Assembly: GCF_004769525.1 (NCBI RefSeq)
Contig: NZ_RQFT01000011.1
Location: forward strand, 310,001-374,000
Direction: 5' to 3'
Length of the DNA: 64,000 bases
DNA from: Leptospira bouyouniensis
Lineage (GTDB): Bacteria > Spirochaetota > Leptospiria > Leptospirales > Leptospiraceae
Below the pieces are notes generated by a model. That model saw only the letters and a list, made by a program, of their open reading frames with translations, had not been told where the DNA came from and ran no database searches. Both the position numbers and the translations under genes were made by a program. Below are positions 1-9,731 of this stretch, piece after piece. How positions within the stretch are numbered: position 1 is the stretch's first letter; each line of letters starts with the position of its first letter.

Positions 1-644
1 TACCTCGGGGTGGTGAAGCTCTCATTCGTTTTGTATCGGAAAATAGTAAAATTCCTGTCATCAAACATGACAAAGGTGTCACAAATCTTTATCTTTCGAA
101 AGAAGCAAATCCAGAAATTGTGCTTCCAATTCTAATCAATTCCAAAGTTCAAAGACCTGGGGTATGTAATGCATTAGAAAATCTCTTCATTCATAAAGAC
201 TACCCTAATCTGAAACAATTATTGGTAGAATTGCAAACGGCTGGAATCCAAATTTTAGGAGATTCATCCATTACAAAAATCTTTCCTTCCGCCAAACAAG
301 CAACAGAGGAAGATTTTTTTACAGAATTTTTAGATACTCGACTCAGTGTGAAGCTTGTGGAATCGGTAACAGAAGCCATCGAGAATATTCGAATGTACAG
401 TTCGGGTCATACCGAATGTATTTTGTCTGAAGATGTAACTGAGATCCAAACCTTTCAAAAAGAACTCGATAGTGCAGCAATTTTTGTTAATTGTTCCACT
501 CGTTTTCATGACGGTGGTGAATATGGACTCGGGGCTGAAGTAGGAATTTCGACTGGTAAACTTCATGTACGTGGGCCTATGGGACTTATCCACTTAACTA
601 CAACAACAACATATGTCACAGGAAAAGGCCAAGTCAGAGGATAA
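1..644 (+). CDS. proA: Gamma-glutamyl phosphate reductase, 5' end missing
   Basis: Catalyses NADPH-dependent reduction of gamma-glutamyl phosphate to glutamate-5-semialdehyde, the second step of proline synthesis in the cytoplasm. The reading frame is open from the first complete codon at position 3, so the gene begins outside the window. Visible family signatures are the PRGG segment at the very start, the catalytic cysteine in RPGVCNA (about position 150-170) and the C-terminal run [15 protein letters not shown], which matches the normal end of ProA. About 213 residues, roughly the C-terminal half of the usual 410-430, are present. The end overlaps the next gene by 32 bases, which suggests one operon with the NAD and ribosome genes behind it. 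Confidence 0.95.
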   Translation, partial: PRGGEALIRFVSENSKIPVIKHDKGVTNLYLSKEANPEIVLPILINSKVQRPGVCNALENLFIHKDYPNLKQLLVELQTAGIQILGDSSITKIFPSAKQATEEDFFTEFLDTRLSVKLVESVTEAIENIRMYSSGHTECILSEDVTEIQTFQKELDSAAIFVNCSTRFHDGGEYGLGAEVGISTGKLHVRGPMGLIHLTTTTTYVTGKGQVRG

Positions 645-1251
645 ATTAAATGTCATTTTGTTTGGAGGTAGTTTTAATCCTCCTCACATAGGGCATAGGC
701 ATGTGCTTTCAAATATCTTAAAACAATTCCCTACTTCCAAAGTATATATTTGTCCTAATTATGTTTCCCCTTTTAAACTAAATGAAAAAAAATTTTCTAA
801 AGATGAAATATGGTCATTGTGTTTAGCTGAATTTGAATCATTTTTATCAACCAATGTAATCCTTTGGGATGAAGAAATTAAAAAGGATCAAATTAGTTTC
901 ACAATTGATACTCTTAAAACATTACAACTCATTGAAAAAAACAATCCAATTTCTTTAGTAATCGGTGAAGACAATTTAAGCCAATTTCACCAATGGAAAT
1001 CATACCAAAATATATTAGAACTGATTGATAAGTTAATTGTTGTAAGACGTCATACAAATGTTCCAAATTCTATCGAATGTCCTAACTTTATTTCTGCAGA
1101 TCAAATGATTGTATTAGATAATCCCATCGTCACGATGAGTAGCCAATCAATTCGGAATAAACCGAATGATGAGTTGGAACTAAATTCAATTTTACCAAAG
1201 ACAAAAGAATTGTTTTTAAAATTTTTAGGACAAAATTTGTCGAATCATTAA
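613..1251 (+). CDS. nadD: Nicotinate-nucleotide adenylyltransferase
   Basis: Transfers AMP from ATP to nicotinate mononucleotide to make deamido-NAD. The 212-residue product carries the nucleotidyltransferase signature [11 protein letters not shown] at residues 18-28 and a late SSxxIR segment (MSSQSIRN) of the family. The ATG at 613 lies inside the end of proA; it places the first beta strand ([10 protein letters not shown]) a few residues in, as normal, and no better in-frame start was seen before the motif. It is followed after 7 bases by the HD-domain gene, the same order as nadD-yqeK in many bacteria. Confidence 0.95.
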   Translation: MSQEKAKSEDKLNVILFGGSFNPPHIGHRHVLSNILKQFPTSKVYICPNYVSPFKLNEKKFSKDEIWSLCLAEFESFLSTNVILWDEEIKKDQISFTIDTLKTLQLIEKNNPISLVIGEDNLSQFHQWKSYQNILELIDKLIVVRRHTNVPNSIECPNFISADQMIVLDNPIVTMSSQSIRNKPNDELELNSILPKTKELFLKFLGQNLSNH

Positions 1252-1258
1252 CACAAGC

Positions 1259-1861
1259 ATGAAAGAAATTAAAAAAACAATCGAGGAATGGATTCTTTTT
1301 TTTGAAACTGAAGTCCCAAAGCATGTAACGGAAACCAGGTGGGATCATATCAAACGAGTTGCATTTTATTCTGAAGAACTAGCTCTTATTCATGGATACG
1401 AGGAACCAAAAAAAGCATATTTAGCAGGTTTGTGTCACGATATTACCAAACAAAAAAAAATGGACATTCACTATGAGTTGTTTATTGAATTTAAGGTAAA
1501 CACAGAAGGAATCCCTTCCCAGGCACTGCATGCTTATTCTGCTCCCCTTTTTATAAATAAACATTTTGGTTTTTTTGATCCTGAGTTCCAATCTGCTATC
1601 CAAAGCCACACGCTTGGGAACCTGAATCCTAGCTTACTTGATCAAATAGTTTATGCTGCTGATTTTTTGGGATCTGATTACTGCCAAAGATTACAAGAAC
1701 TCAAAGACTGGACGATCAAAACAAAAGAAAATTTACATTTTGGCATTTTTATGAAAGCGTTCAAAACGATTTCCCTTCTAATGGAAAAAAAGGAAATGAT
1801 TCACCCGTATACTTTTTTCACTTATAATTTTTCATTACAATCGCTTAAGGAAAACTTTTAA
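1259..1861 (+). CDS. yqeK: YqeK-type HD-domain hydrolase (symmetrical Ap4A hydrolase family)
   Basis: Predicted metal-dependent phosphohydrolase of the YqeK family; characterised members split diadenosine tetraphosphate symmetrically to ADP. The 200-residue product has the HD-domain ligand pattern: a histidine in RWDHIKRV near residue 30, the HD pair in GLCHDITK near residue 60, a histidine after SQALHAY, and a final aspartate in YAADFLGSD. Position between nadD and a LytR_C protein with rsfS behind is the standard neighbourhood of this family and strengthens the call. Its TAA stop at 1859-1861 is followed at once by the ATG of the next gene, so translation is probably coupled. Confidence 0.88.
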   Translation: MKEIKKTIEEWILFFETEVPKHVTETRWDHIKRVAFYSEELALIHGYEEPKKAYLAGLCHDITKQKKMDIHYELFIEFKVNTEGIPSQALHAYSAPLFINKHFGFFDPEFQSAIQSHTLGNLNPSLLDQIVYAADFLGSDYCQRLQELKDWTIKTKENLHFGIFMKAFKTISLLMEKKEMIHPYTFFTYNFSLQSLKENF

Positions 1862-3019
1862 ATGTTACGTGAAACTCAAGAAAAACAATCCATTCCTGCA
1901 AAAACTCTTCTTATCATTGCAGGATCCTTTTTTCTTTTTGCACTTCTATTCTTACTGCTCAAATCAAAAACAGGATTTTCGTTAGATCAAAAATTTTCTC
2001 AAAGTAAACGGATGCCAATTTTATTTTCTGTTTTGGGTGATAAAGATGAATATTTATTCTCTCTATATGCAGAATTTTATCCTAATGAAAGAAAAGCTGC
2101 ACTCTTTTTTGTAAACCCGAAAACGAGTTTCGATGATGGCGAAAAATCTCTCAAAGAAAAAGGTAGTTCGGCACCTTCCTATGTTGAATCCATATTAGAA
2201 GATACTCTTGATTCAAATATTCCATTCAAAATTGTTTGGACAAAAGAACAATTTCAGAATTGGATCAACCTACTTGGAGGATTACAACTTTTTTTTGAGC
2301 CTAAATCATTACACATAACTAAAAATTACTTAAGGAACAAAGAATCATATGTGTTAGATGGGGAAGATTGTTTTGATTGGATGAGTTCGGTTTCTGATGA
2401 AACAATGTTGTCATATTTTCGACGATTGGAAATCCAAGAAACTGTGTTTTTAACCTTATTGGAAACAATCCATGAAAAACGAGATACAATTGGAAAACAA
2501 AAAGTATCATATCTCCATAGCCAGATGACAACAAATTTGTCCTCGAAAGAGTGGGAAACTTTCATTGACTTTCTCAAAAAAGAAAAAATTCAGTTTGGAG
2601 TTTCGGAAGTACCTGGGGAACCAGTTTTACGCCCTAAAACCAAAGACCAAATTCTCAAAGCAAACGAAGAAACTGTGAAAGTTGCTTTTTACAAATTTTC
2701 CAGTGAACTAAGATCACCTTCATTTGCAGAAGGAGAACGAGCAAGAATCGAAGTCCTAAATGGGACTGCAAAAAATGGACTTGCCAGATATGGAAAAGTG
2801 TTACTCAATGATAAGGGTCTGAAAGTTCTCACCGTTGACAATGCTTGGGATTCCAATTTTAAATCCACTGTGATCTTAAATCGTTCAGGTAATACTCATT
2901 ATACAGATATGATCTCTGATACATTTCAGGGTCGAAAGGTTTATTTTTCCTTACGAAAGGATTTGGGACTTGATGCGACCGTAATTATCGGAGAAGACTT
3001 TCAAAATTCCAAGGATTAA
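1862..3019 (+). CDS. Membrane-anchored LytR_C-domain protein
   Basis: The 385-residue product has one N-terminal membrane segment (about residues 15-34, TLLIIAGSFFLFALLFLLL), a poorly conserved middle that may be a divergent LytR-CpsA-Psr catalytic region, and a C-terminal LytR_C domain (about residues 288-380) that begins with ARIEVLNGTAKNGLA, the typical IEVLNG opening of that domain. LCP enzymes attach polymers to peptidoglycan or other envelope carriers; I cannot see the arginine-rich LCP active-site motifs here, so enzymatic activity is not claimed. The gene starts directly after the yqeK stop and ends one base before rsfS, so it belongs to the nadD operon. Confidence 0.75.
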   Translation: MLRETQEKQSIPAKTLLIIAGSFFLFALLFLLLKSKTGFSLDQKFSQSKRMPILFSVLGDKDEYLFSLYAEFYPNERKAALFFVNPKTSFDDGEKSLKEKGSSAPSYVESILEDTLDSNIPFKIVWTKEQFQNWINLLGGLQLFFEPKSLHITKNYLRNKESYVLDGEDCFDWMSSVSDETMLSYFRRLEIQETVFLTLLETIHEKRDTIGKQKVSYLHSQMTTNLSSKEWETFIDFLKKEKIQFGVSEVPGEPVLRPKTKDQILKANEETVKVAFYKFSSELRSPSFAEGERARIEVLNGTAKNGLARYGKVLLNDKGLKVLTVDNAWDSNFKSTVILNRSGNTHYTDMISDTFQGRKVYFSLRKDLGLDATVIIGEDFQNSKD

Positions 3020-3020
3020 G

Positions 3021-3386
3021 ATGCCAAACATTAGTAATGAAACTTTAGAACATCTAAAGAAAATCAAACAAACGTTAATTGAAAAAAAATGTGAAAACAT
3101 TCAATTTTTAGATTTAAAAGATGTACATTCTTATTTATCTTTATTCGTCATTGCTTCGGTAAAAACAGAAACACAAGGCAGGTCCTGTGCTAAAGATATA
3201 GATAAGTATATGAAACCATTAAAATTAGCGGTCAAACGTCAAAATTTCGCAGACCTTCCAAAGGATGCGACAGGTTGGATCCTTCTTGATTACGGTGAAA
3301 TTTGTGTACACATAATGACGGATGAGATGAGAAACTATTATTCATTAGATCGTCTTTGGGGTGATGCAACACCTATAACGATATAA
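3021..3386 (+). CDS. rsfS: Ribosomal silencing factor
   Basis: Small (121-residue) RsfS/YbeB/Iojap protein. The family binds ribosomal protein uL14 on the 50S subunit and blocks subunit joining when nutrients are short. Supporting sequence features are the length, the central [21 protein letters not shown] stretch in place of the usual SYFVIATG..R....IAD region, and the end [18 protein letters not shown], which matches the WILLDYGDVVVHIF core of the family. It is last in the proA-nadD-yqeK-lytR_C operon. Its final 14 bases overlap the convergent DUF255 gene. Confidence 0.92.
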   Translation: MPNISNETLEHLKKIKQTLIEKKCENIQFLDLKDVHSYLSLFVIASVKTETQGRSCAKDIDKYMKPLKLAVKRQNFADLPKDATGWILLDYGEICVHIMTDEMRNYYSLDRLWGDATPITI

Positions 3387-5445
3387 GTGGGATAACCTCA
3401 TCCCAGTTATCCTTCGGTAGTTCACAACTTTGGTTTTGACATACATAGTATCGAATTCCACTACCTGCATCTCTTCCTTGTAATAACGTTAAGACATTTT
3501 CTAAGGACCTGCCAATTGTTTCTTCGACGACAAGCCAAACAAGAGTTGGGTCATTAATCTTACTTAAATTTCTTCGGATCTCATTTATTTTTTCCTCTGT
3601 TTGATTTCGGTATACAACAAGTATTTCTTTGGAAGATGTTTGGAATTTTTGGAACGCGGAAATCATTGAAGGATAACTTAGAGAATTCTGAGTGAGCTCA
3701 GGCAAAAAATAAGAGAAAATGGAATTCGCTTTTTTTTCCATTTCTCCATGAGTAAACCCAAGTGAATGTAAAAGGTAAAATACATGACACATTGTTGAGT
3801 TTCCAGAAGGTTCTACTCCATCATACCCTTCCAAGGTCCTCACGATCAAATCTTCATTCTTATCACAGGATTCAAAATAAGGTCCCACATCAGAACTAAA
3901 ATGTGATTCAAGGTATTGAAAGACCTTTAACACATAGTCAAAATAGATTTTATTTCCATCTAACTGAAACAAACGAAGTGATACCCAGATGAATTCTGCA
4001 TAATCAGGTAAAGTTCCTAAATATTTTGTTTCACCATCTCTAAACCTTCTGAGAATGGAACCATCTTCTTTGACCAAATATTTAAGCAAAAATTCATAAA
4101 TTTCTTTGGATTGGTTAAGGTAAGTTTTTTCTCCCGTAACTTCGTAACTGGAAAGTAAAGCGCGTATCCATAAACAATTCCAGGAAGTTAAAATTTTGTC
4201 ATCACGTAACGGACGAACACGCTTTTGCCTTTCTAACAAAAGAATTTCTTTTGCTTTTTGTAATTTTTCTTTAAACCCATCTTTGAACTGAATTCCATCT
4301 AAGTAGGGATTTTTTCCTTTAAAGTATACATTTAATATATTTTGGTGATCTTCAAAATTCCCTTCTTCTGTAACATTCCAAAATCCCAAAATTTCTTCAT
4401 CTGTGATATGAGTTCGAATTTCATCCTCTTTCCAGACATAAAATTTGCCTTCTAATCCTTCCGAATCTGCGTCTTCTGCGCTTGCAATCCCACCAATTCC
4501 AAGGCGCATGTCCCTTTGGATGTATTGAATCATTTCTTCTAATACTTGCAAAAAATAAACTTCACCAGTGATTTGAAATAGTTTTGCTAATGTTTCAACA
4601 TATAATGAATTATCATATAACATCTTTTCAAAATGTGGTACTAACCATTCGTGATCCGTCGCATAACGACAGATGCCACCTCCCACCTGGTCATAAATCC
4701 CCCCACAGTTCATTGCATAAGCGGTATTAAATGCCATTTCTAAAGCTCGATTGTCTTTATGAATTAAGTAATAATCCAATAAAAAATTAAGAGCCATACT
4801 AGGTGGGAATTTATTGACTGAATTTGTTTTGAAGCCGAAAAATTCTTTATCATAAACTTTCCAGTAACGGTTAAAATTTTCTGTTAGAATTTCTGTTCCA
4901 GGAACTTTTCCATGATTTGTTCTTGTTTCGTTATCTTTTAAATAGGTGGTTAAGTCGTTGGCAGCTTGGATGAGTTCCCCTCTTTGGTTTTTCCAAGTTT
5001 GTGTTACTAGTTTTAATACTTCTTTAAAACCCCTTTTCCCATAACGGTTTTCTTTTGGAAAGTATGTACCTCCAAGTATGGGTTCCTTTTCTGGTGTTAG
5101 GAACATATTCAGAGGCCAACCACCTTGTGTACCCATCGCATGTAATGCATCCATATAAATTTTATCTATGTCTGGACGTTCTTCTCTGTCTAACTTGATG
5201 CATACAAAATCCCGGTTTAACACTTCTGCGGTGGAATCATCTTCAAAAGATTCACGTTCCATGACATGGCACCAGTGGCAGGTGGAATAACCGATGGATA
5301 AAAAGATGAGTTTGTCCTCATTTTTTGCTTTCTCGAAGGCTTCCGTCCCCCACGGAAACCAATCTACAGGATTGTGTGCATGTTGTAACAAATAAGGACT
5401 TTTTTCATGAACCAAACGATTCGGTTTTTTAGACAAATTTGCCAC
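3373..5445 (-). CDS. DUF255 thioredoxin-domain protein (YyaL/SPATA20 family)
   Basis: A 690-residue protein with an N-terminal thioredoxin-like domain (about residues 1-165) and an (alpha/alpha)6-barrel-like C-terminal region, the architecture of the YyaL/SPATA20 family, whose biochemical role is unsettled. The domain opens with the conserved [19 protein letters not shown] block and has a CxxC redox pair in STCHWCHVM at residues 56 and 59, followed by ESFED. The start is GTG at 5445, supported by GGGAGAA four bases upstream on the minus strand. Length and motifs are complete. The gene is divergent from the TolC-like gene and overlaps rsfS by 14 bases at its 3' end. Confidence 0.9.
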   Translation of the reverse strand: MANLSKKPNRLVHEKSPYLLQHAHNPVDWFPWGTEAFEKAKNEDKLIFLSIGYSTCHWCHVMERESFEDDSTAEVLNRDFVCIKLDREERPDIDKIYMDALHAMGTQGGWPLNMFLTPEKEPILGGTYFPKENRYGKRGFKEVLKLVTQTWKNQRGELIQAANDLTTYLKDNETRTNHGKVPGTEILTENFNRYWKVYDKEFFGFKTNSVNKFPPSMALNFLLDYYLIHKDNRALEMAFNTAYAMNCGGIYDQVGGGICRYATDHEWLVPHFEKMLYDNSLYVETLAKLFQITGEVYFLQVLEEMIQYIQRDMRLGIGGIASAEDADSEGLEGKFYVWKEDEIRTHITDEEILGFWNVTEEGNFEDHQNILNVYFKGKNPYLDGIQFKDGFKEKLQKAKEILLLERQKRVRPLRDDKILTSWNCLWIRALLSSYEVTGEKTYLNQSKEIYEFLLKYLVKEDGSILRRFRDGETKYLGTLPDYAEFIWVSLRLFQLDGNKIYFDYVLKVFQYLESHFSSDVGPYFESCDKNEDLIVRTLEGYDGVEPSGNSTMCHVFYLLHSLGFTHGEMEKKANSIFSYFLPELTQNSLSYPSMISAFQKFQTSSKEILVVYRNQTEEKINEIRRNLSKINDPTLVWLVVEETIGRSLENVLTLLQGRDAGSGIRYYVCQNQSCELPKDNWDEVIPLISL

Positions 5446-5554
5446 AAAGTTCTCCCAGAAATGAAGTTTTCCAGGCCTAGGTTTTTACATTTTCGGTTGA
5501 TTGACAACATTGATTTTTTCATCTTGTTCCTGTAAGGGGTTTAAAAAGTTTCCA

Positions 5555-7246
5555 TTGAAAAGACAAAATTTTATCCCCAAACGTAATTTCACATATTCGC
5601 AAAAGTTGACCAGCTGGTTAATATCTTTTAGTTTACTCATTTTTCCCATTTTTGCGGAATCCGACTTTGAAGATGATATCAAACGGATGCAACTTGCCCA
5701 ATGGGAAAACGGTGATGTGGTACCGGAATCGTTACAGGGTTTTGGACCAAAAAAACTGAGACTTTCCATTGCCCAGGCCATAGAACAAGTCATCGAAAAC
5801 AATACGATCGTCCAAAATGCAAAACTTGAGATTGTCAAAGCTGACAGTCCGGAATGGAAAAATGAGTCCAAATATTCTTGGAAAGCTTTGGCAAGTATTC
5901 AGTCAGCAAAACAAATCCTCCCAAATAACAGAAATAATATCTTTGCTGGAACCATTCGGTCTCAAGATAAAATCTCTGCGGGGATAGAAAAACAATTCAA
6001 AACCGGAACCTATTTCAAAACAGAAATCAGTTCCATTCGGTTTGATGTAAACGCCTTCGAAAATCCAGACCCAGCCACTGCTGGATTTGCAAGTTTACTT
6101 GCAGCTCCTCCGATGTATACTGGTGCCGTATCTGCCACTCTCTCCCAAGAGCTTCTCAAATATGGTTTTGGAAAAAATGAAGAAGAAAAAGAAAAACTTC
6201 TAAAAAACCAAACTTTACTCGTACGAGAAAATTATATTAATATCTTAACCCAACTCGTAGTCAAAATCCTCATTGATTATTGGTCCTTAAGTATTGTAGA
6301 TTCTCGAATTGCGACGTATGAAAAAGTTTCTAAAAACACAGAAGAAATCAGAAGGTTAACACTTCGAAAAACTGGTCTTGGACTTTCCGAAGGTTTTGAA
6401 GTAAACCAGTGGAACCAAGCGTATTTAAAAACACAATCATTACTAGAAAAAGCAAAAGTGGATCGAATTGAAGCCGAGAGAAATTTGATCCGAATTTTAA
6501 ATGTAGATACTTCTTCTTCGATCGAAGGCGTTACAGATTTAAGTGAAACATTACCAACAGGAATCAATTTAAAATCTGACATTGCTTATGCACTGGCACA
6601 TAGAACAGACTACCTACTTCTCAAAAGAGAAAGAGAAATCGCAAAATTAGCTTTGAGCACAGCCCTAGCTGAAGATGATCCATCCTTACTTGCAACGGTG
6701 ACCTATAGTTCTATTGGCCAAAATTTTTTATCACCACAAGAAAACTTCATCGCAAGGCAACGAGGTGTTACTTCCTTTATGTTCCCACAAATTGCGGCGG
6801 AATTAAAAATGTCATACCCATTATGGGATTTAGGAATCAAAGCAGCGATACGTGATGCCGAAACCAATTTAAAAGTTAACGAACTAAAAATCCAAAATCT
6901 TGAACAAGAAATTGAACAAGAAATAACAACTCGTCACGAAGCGTTGGTAGCAAGCCACGAATTATTAAAAGATTTACAAAAAACCAAACGGGAAACTGAG
7001 ATTTTTTACAATGGTCTGATGGAAAGGTTTAGACAAGGTCGATATACAGCTGTTAACGTTAAAAATGCCCTTGACAGTTTAGCAAATACTGAACTTGCAG
7101 TGACCCAAGCCAAAATTAACTTTAATATCAATTTAGTTCGTTACGAGTTGGCAAAAAATTCTTTATTTGAAAAATATGGATTAGATTTATATTCCATTTT
7201 GGAAGAAGTCGAAAAACGTGCTAAACTTGAAACCGATAAATTATGA
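5555..7246 (+). CDS. TolC-family outer-membrane efflux channel
   Basis: Predicted outer-membrane channel of a tripartite exporter. The mature part is rich in long alpha-helical heptad stretches, for instance around [20 protein letters not shown], and has the two-fold helical repeat layout of TolC. No pump or adaptor gene is adjacent. Start choice: the frame is open from a TTG at 5501, but TTG at 5555 gives a compact signal peptide (basic n-region [11 protein letters not shown], hydrophobic [13 protein letters not shown], cleavage before ESD). Another TTG at 5606 is possible. The 3' end overlaps the next gene in ATGA, implying coupled translation. Confidence 0.82.
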   Translation: MKRQNFIPKRNFTYSQKLTSWLISFSLLIFPIFAESDFEDDIKRMQLAQWENGDVVPESLQGFGPKKLRLSIAQAIEQVIENNTIVQNAKLEIVKADSPEWKNESKYSWKALASIQSAKQILPNNRNNIFAGTIRSQDKISAGIEKQFKTGTYFKTEISSIRFDVNAFENPDPATAGFASLLAAPPMYTGAVSATLSQELLKYGFGKNEEEKEKLLKNQTLLVRENYINILTQLVVKILIDYWSLSIVDSRIATYEKVSKNTEEIRRLTLRKTGLGLSEGFEVNQWNQAYLKTQSLLEKAKVDRIEAERNLIRILNVDTSSSIEGVTDLSETLPTGINLKSDIAYALAHRTDYLLLKREREIAKLALSTALAEDDPSLLATVTYSSIGQNFLSPQENFIARQRGVTSFMFPQIAAELKMSYPLWDLGIKAAIRDAETNLKVNELKIQNLEQEIEQEITTRHEALVASHELLKDLQKTKRETEIFYNGLMERFRQGRYTAVNVKNALDSLANTELAVTQAKINFNINLVRYELAKNSLFEKYGLDLYSILEEVEKRAKLETDKL

Positions 7247-8421
7247 AATCGTTTCCAACACATAGAAAGGATGATTTGGTTCGTTATCGCAGGGCTTTCC
7301 ATGAAAATCCAGAGCTCAAATACGAAGAAAAAGAAACAGCAAATTTCGCCAAAACACACCTTGAATCACTTGGTTTTAAAGTAGAAGACGGAATCGCAGA
7401 AACAGGACTTGTCAGTTTATTTGATTCTGGTATTCCAGGAAAAACAGTTCTCATTCGGGCTGATATGGATGCACTCCCTATCCACGAAGAAAATACTCAT
7501 ACCTATAAAAGCCGAAATGAAGGTAAAATGCATGCCTGCGGTCATGATGGTCATACTAGCATCTTACTTGCTTTATCTTCAGATTTAAAAAAGGATTTTC
7601 AAAGTTTTGTACCGAAAGGTAGAGTTTTACTCTGTTTCCAACCAGCTGAAGAAGGTGGATCAGGAGCAGACAGAATGATTGAGTCTGGAATTTTAGAACG
7701 TTACAATGTTGACGCAGTATTTGCCTTACATGTTTGGAACCATATCGATTTAGGGAAAGTCGGTGTTGTGAATGGAACCATGATGGCTTCTGTCGATGAA
7801 TTCAAAATTACAATTCATGGAACATCGGGACATGGTGCTATGCCACAACACACAGTGGATCCAATTGTTGTTGGAAGTCACTTAGTAACCGCCTTACAAA
7901 CATTAGTTTCTAGAAATGTGGATCCTCTGGAACCTTGTGTAGTCACCGTAGGTTCATTCCATTCAGGAAATGCATTTAATGTAATTCCAGAGACTGCCAC
8001 TCTCCATGGGACTGTTAGAACGTATTCAAAATCCGTGTATGAAATGATCCCTACACGTATGGAACAGCTCGTGAAACAAGTTGGGGCTGGGTTTGGAGCC
8101 GACATTCACCTCGAATATAAAAGAATTGATAAACCAACCATCAATGATCCCGTCATGGCTGATGTCGTACGAAAAGCTGCCAAAACGATTCTAGGAGACA
8201 ACTGTCTTACAGAAGAAAATACTAGAACCATGGGTGGAGAAGATTTTTCTGCTTTTTTAATGCAAAGACCTGGTTGTTATTTTTTTATTGGGTCTAGAAA
8301 TGAAGAAAAAGGTTTCATTCACCCTCATCATAGTTCTTTTTTTGATTTTGATGAAGATGCTCTACCGATCGGATTATCTGTGATGAAACAGGTCATCCAT
8401 ACCTATCTCCAAGAATTTTAA
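7243..8421 (+). CDS. M20-family amidohydrolase (N-acyl-amino-acid / hippurate hydrolase type)
   Basis: A 392-residue metallopeptidase-fold amidohydrolase that probably removes acyl groups from amino acids or small amides. Key sequence elements are RADMDALPI at residues 72-80, the metal-binding HACGHDGHT at 98-105 (Cys99, His101), the QPAEEGG motif that supplies the catalytic glutamate near residue 135, a lid-type dimerisation domain containing [15 protein letters not shown], and GGEDFSAF near the end. This is the IAA-amino-acid hydrolase/hippuricase branch. The exact substrate cannot be read. Start ATG at 7243 overlaps the upstream TolC-like stop by 4 bases. Confidence 0.9.
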   Translation: MKSFPTHRKDDLVRYRRAFHENPELKYEEKETANFAKTHLESLGFKVEDGIAETGLVSLFDSGIPGKTVLIRADMDALPIHEENTHTYKSRNEGKMHACGHDGHTSILLALSSDLKKDFQSFVPKGRVLLCFQPAEEGGSGADRMIESGILERYNVDAVFALHVWNHIDLGKVGVVNGTMMASVDEFKITIHGTSGHGAMPQHTVDPIVVGSHLVTALQTLVSRNVDPLEPCVVTVGSFHSGNAFNVIPETATLHGTVRTYSKSVYEMIPTRMEQLVKQVGAGFGADIHLEYKRIDKPTINDPVMADVVRKAAKTILGDNCLTEENTRTMGGEDFSAFLMQRPGCYFFIGSRNEEKGFIHPHHSSFFDFDEDALPIGLSVMKQVIHTYLQEF

Positions 8422-8433
8422 ATTTTTTTTTCA

Positions 8434-8461
8434 TTGCAGAAAAAGCCGAGCGAAATAATAG
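8434..8461 (+). promoter_or_regulatory. Predicted sigma70-type promoter for the crotonase-family gene
   Basis: TTGCAG at 8434-8439 and TAATAG at 8456-8461 are separated by 16 bases. Three matches in the -10 box make this a weak call; its support is that a perfect palindrome abuts the -10 box. Confidence 0.35.
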
Positions 8462-8474
8462 TTAGATATCTAAC
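8461..8474. promoter_or_regulatory. Perfect 14-bp palindrome, candidate MarR/SlyA-type operator
   Basis: GTTAGATATCTAAC is a perfect inverted repeat located 15 bases before the ATG of the crotonase-family gene. Its core TTAGATATCTAA resembles the TTAGCAAGCTAA type of site bound by SlyA/MarR regulators. A MarR-family gene lies just downstream of the controlled gene, convergently. Regulation by that protein is inference. Confidence 0.5.
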
Positions 8475-8489
8475 CAATTAGAGGGAAGT

Positions 8490-9248
8490 ATGATTAGTTT
8501 CGAACTCAATGAAGGAATCGGATTCATAAAACTTGCAATTAACGACAAGAACAGTTTTTCGAATGAATCTTTTTTGGCCTTAAAAAAAGCAATCCAAGAT
8601 GCAAAGGAATCCAGTGCAAAAGTAGTTGTTTTGAGAAGTGAATCGAATGGTTCCTTTTCTTTAGGACTCGATCTCACCACTGTCAGTACAATGGATATGT
8701 CAAAAGACTTGGCTCCTTTTTTAGAATTGTTTTATCATAACCTTACCGAACTTTACCAATTGCCAATGCCTACGATTGCTGAAGTTTCCGGTCATGCTTT
8801 AGGTTATGGAGCCATGTTGGCACTTGTCTGCGATTACCGATTTGCAACTTCAGACATTCGGTTTGGATTACCTGAAGTGAAAATAGGAATCCAAGTCCCT
8901 TCCTTTGTGTATGCACTCATGGGTGAAGCAGTCGGGTATGACGTAGCCAAACGGCATGTATTACTCGGTGATGCATTTAAAGCAAAAGAAATGCCTACTC
9001 TTTTTGAAGACATTACGGAATCGGATGAAGATTTAAAAAAGAAATCTAAATCCTTACAAACAAAGCTTAAAAAGAATTCTTACTCTGCGATGAAAGATAC
9101 AAAAAGTGGAATTTTAAGTGTTCATAAACCTCTTCTATCTCTTGTCAAAGATGACGTAACAAACACCATCAAAAGTATCCAATCGGCAGATGCAAAAGAA
9201 GGTATATCTGCTTCAGTAGAAGTGAGAAGGCCTGTTTTTACTTCATAA
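8490..9248 (+). CDS. Enoyl-CoA hydratase/isomerase (crotonase) family protein
   Basis: A 252-residue crotonase-fold protein, expected to act on an acyl-CoA thioester. The oxyanion-hole region (FSLGLDLTT), the VSGHALGYGAMLALVCDYRFA helix and the FGLPEVKIGIQVP segment identify the family. The first catalytic glutamate of enoyl-CoA hydratases, expected in GGGxEL, appears replaced by methionine (YGAMLALVCD), while the second glutamate, in LPEV, is kept; that pattern is more like a double-bond isomerase than a hydratase. The ATG at 8490 follows GAGGGAAGT, a good ribosome site. A palindromic operator candidate sits upstream and a MarR gene converges from the 3' side. Confidence 0.85.
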   Translation: MISFELNEGIGFIKLAINDKNSFSNESFLALKKAIQDAKESSAKVVVLRSESNGSFSLGLDLTTVSTMDMSKDLAPFLELFYHNLTELYQLPMPTIAEVSGHALGYGAMLALVCDYRFATSDIRFGLPEVKIGIQVPSFVYALMGEAVGYDVAKRHVLLGDAFKAKEMPTLFEDITESDEDLKKKSKSLQTKLKKNSYSAMKDTKSGILSVHKPLLSLVKDDVTNTIKSIQSADAKEGISASVEVRRPVFTS

Positions 9249-9252
9249 ACGA

Positions 9253-9714
9253 TTATTCGATACCTTTTCGATTCCGAATGTGTTTATAAATTTGATCGAG
9301 GATAGGATACAAAATATCCTCGTTTTCTTTTGATATCCCCCAAGTTTGTAAAGAAAGAAGTTTTGCTGAAATTGTAACGATTTTTTGCCGAATCTTTTTT
9401 CCATCTTTTGATAGTAAAATTGCCCATTCACGACCGTCACTTGGCGAAGGATTTCTGTCGACTAACCCCTCTTTTACGAGTCGATTAACAAGTACTGTAC
9501 ATGTCGGTTTTGTTTTCTCAATTGTTTTTGCAATTTGAGTCATATTGATGGGATTTGAAGTACGGATCAAAAATGTCAAAATTTCAAAATGAGAAGTAGT
9601 AAGACCCGGGTATCCTAATTTTTCCATTTCTGTTCTGACGATATCTGCAATCTCGGAACTAATACGATCAAAATACCGAACAGACCGAAAGCGTTTTGGA
9701 AGTTCTCTTGCCAT
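9253..9714 (-). CDS. MarR-family transcriptional regulator
   Basis: A 153-residue winged-helix protein. The recognition region reads FEILTFLIRTSNPINMTQIAKTIEKTKPTCTVLVNRLVKEGLVDRNPSPSDGREWAILLSKDG in the MarR order: helix-turn-helix, then a wing with the DxR-type turn (SPSDGREW). Members repress genes whose promoters hold short palindromes and respond to phenolic or lipid-like ligands. It lies 4 bases from the end of the convergent crotonase-family gene and 17 bases downstream of the Xaa-Pro peptidase gene, so it may be read as the last gene of the minus-strand run. The GTTAGATATCTAAC palindrome upstream of the crotonase gene is a plausible target. Confidence 0.88.
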   Translation of the reverse strand: MARELPKRFRSVRYFDRISSEIADIVRTEMEKLGYPGLTTSHFEILTFLIRTSNPINMTQIAKTIEKTKPTCTVLVNRLVKEGLVDRNPSPSDGREWAILLSKDGKKIRQKIVTISAKLLSLQTWGISKENEDILYPILDQIYKHIRNRKGIE

Positions 9715-9731
9715 GAACTTAAAATTTTAGA

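Noticed and set aside
5501..5530. TTGACA at 5501-5506 as a -35 box for the TolC-like gene
   Set aside because: No acceptable -10 box lies 16-18 bases downstream. The TTG there is also the first possible codon of the frame but would give a poor signal peptide.
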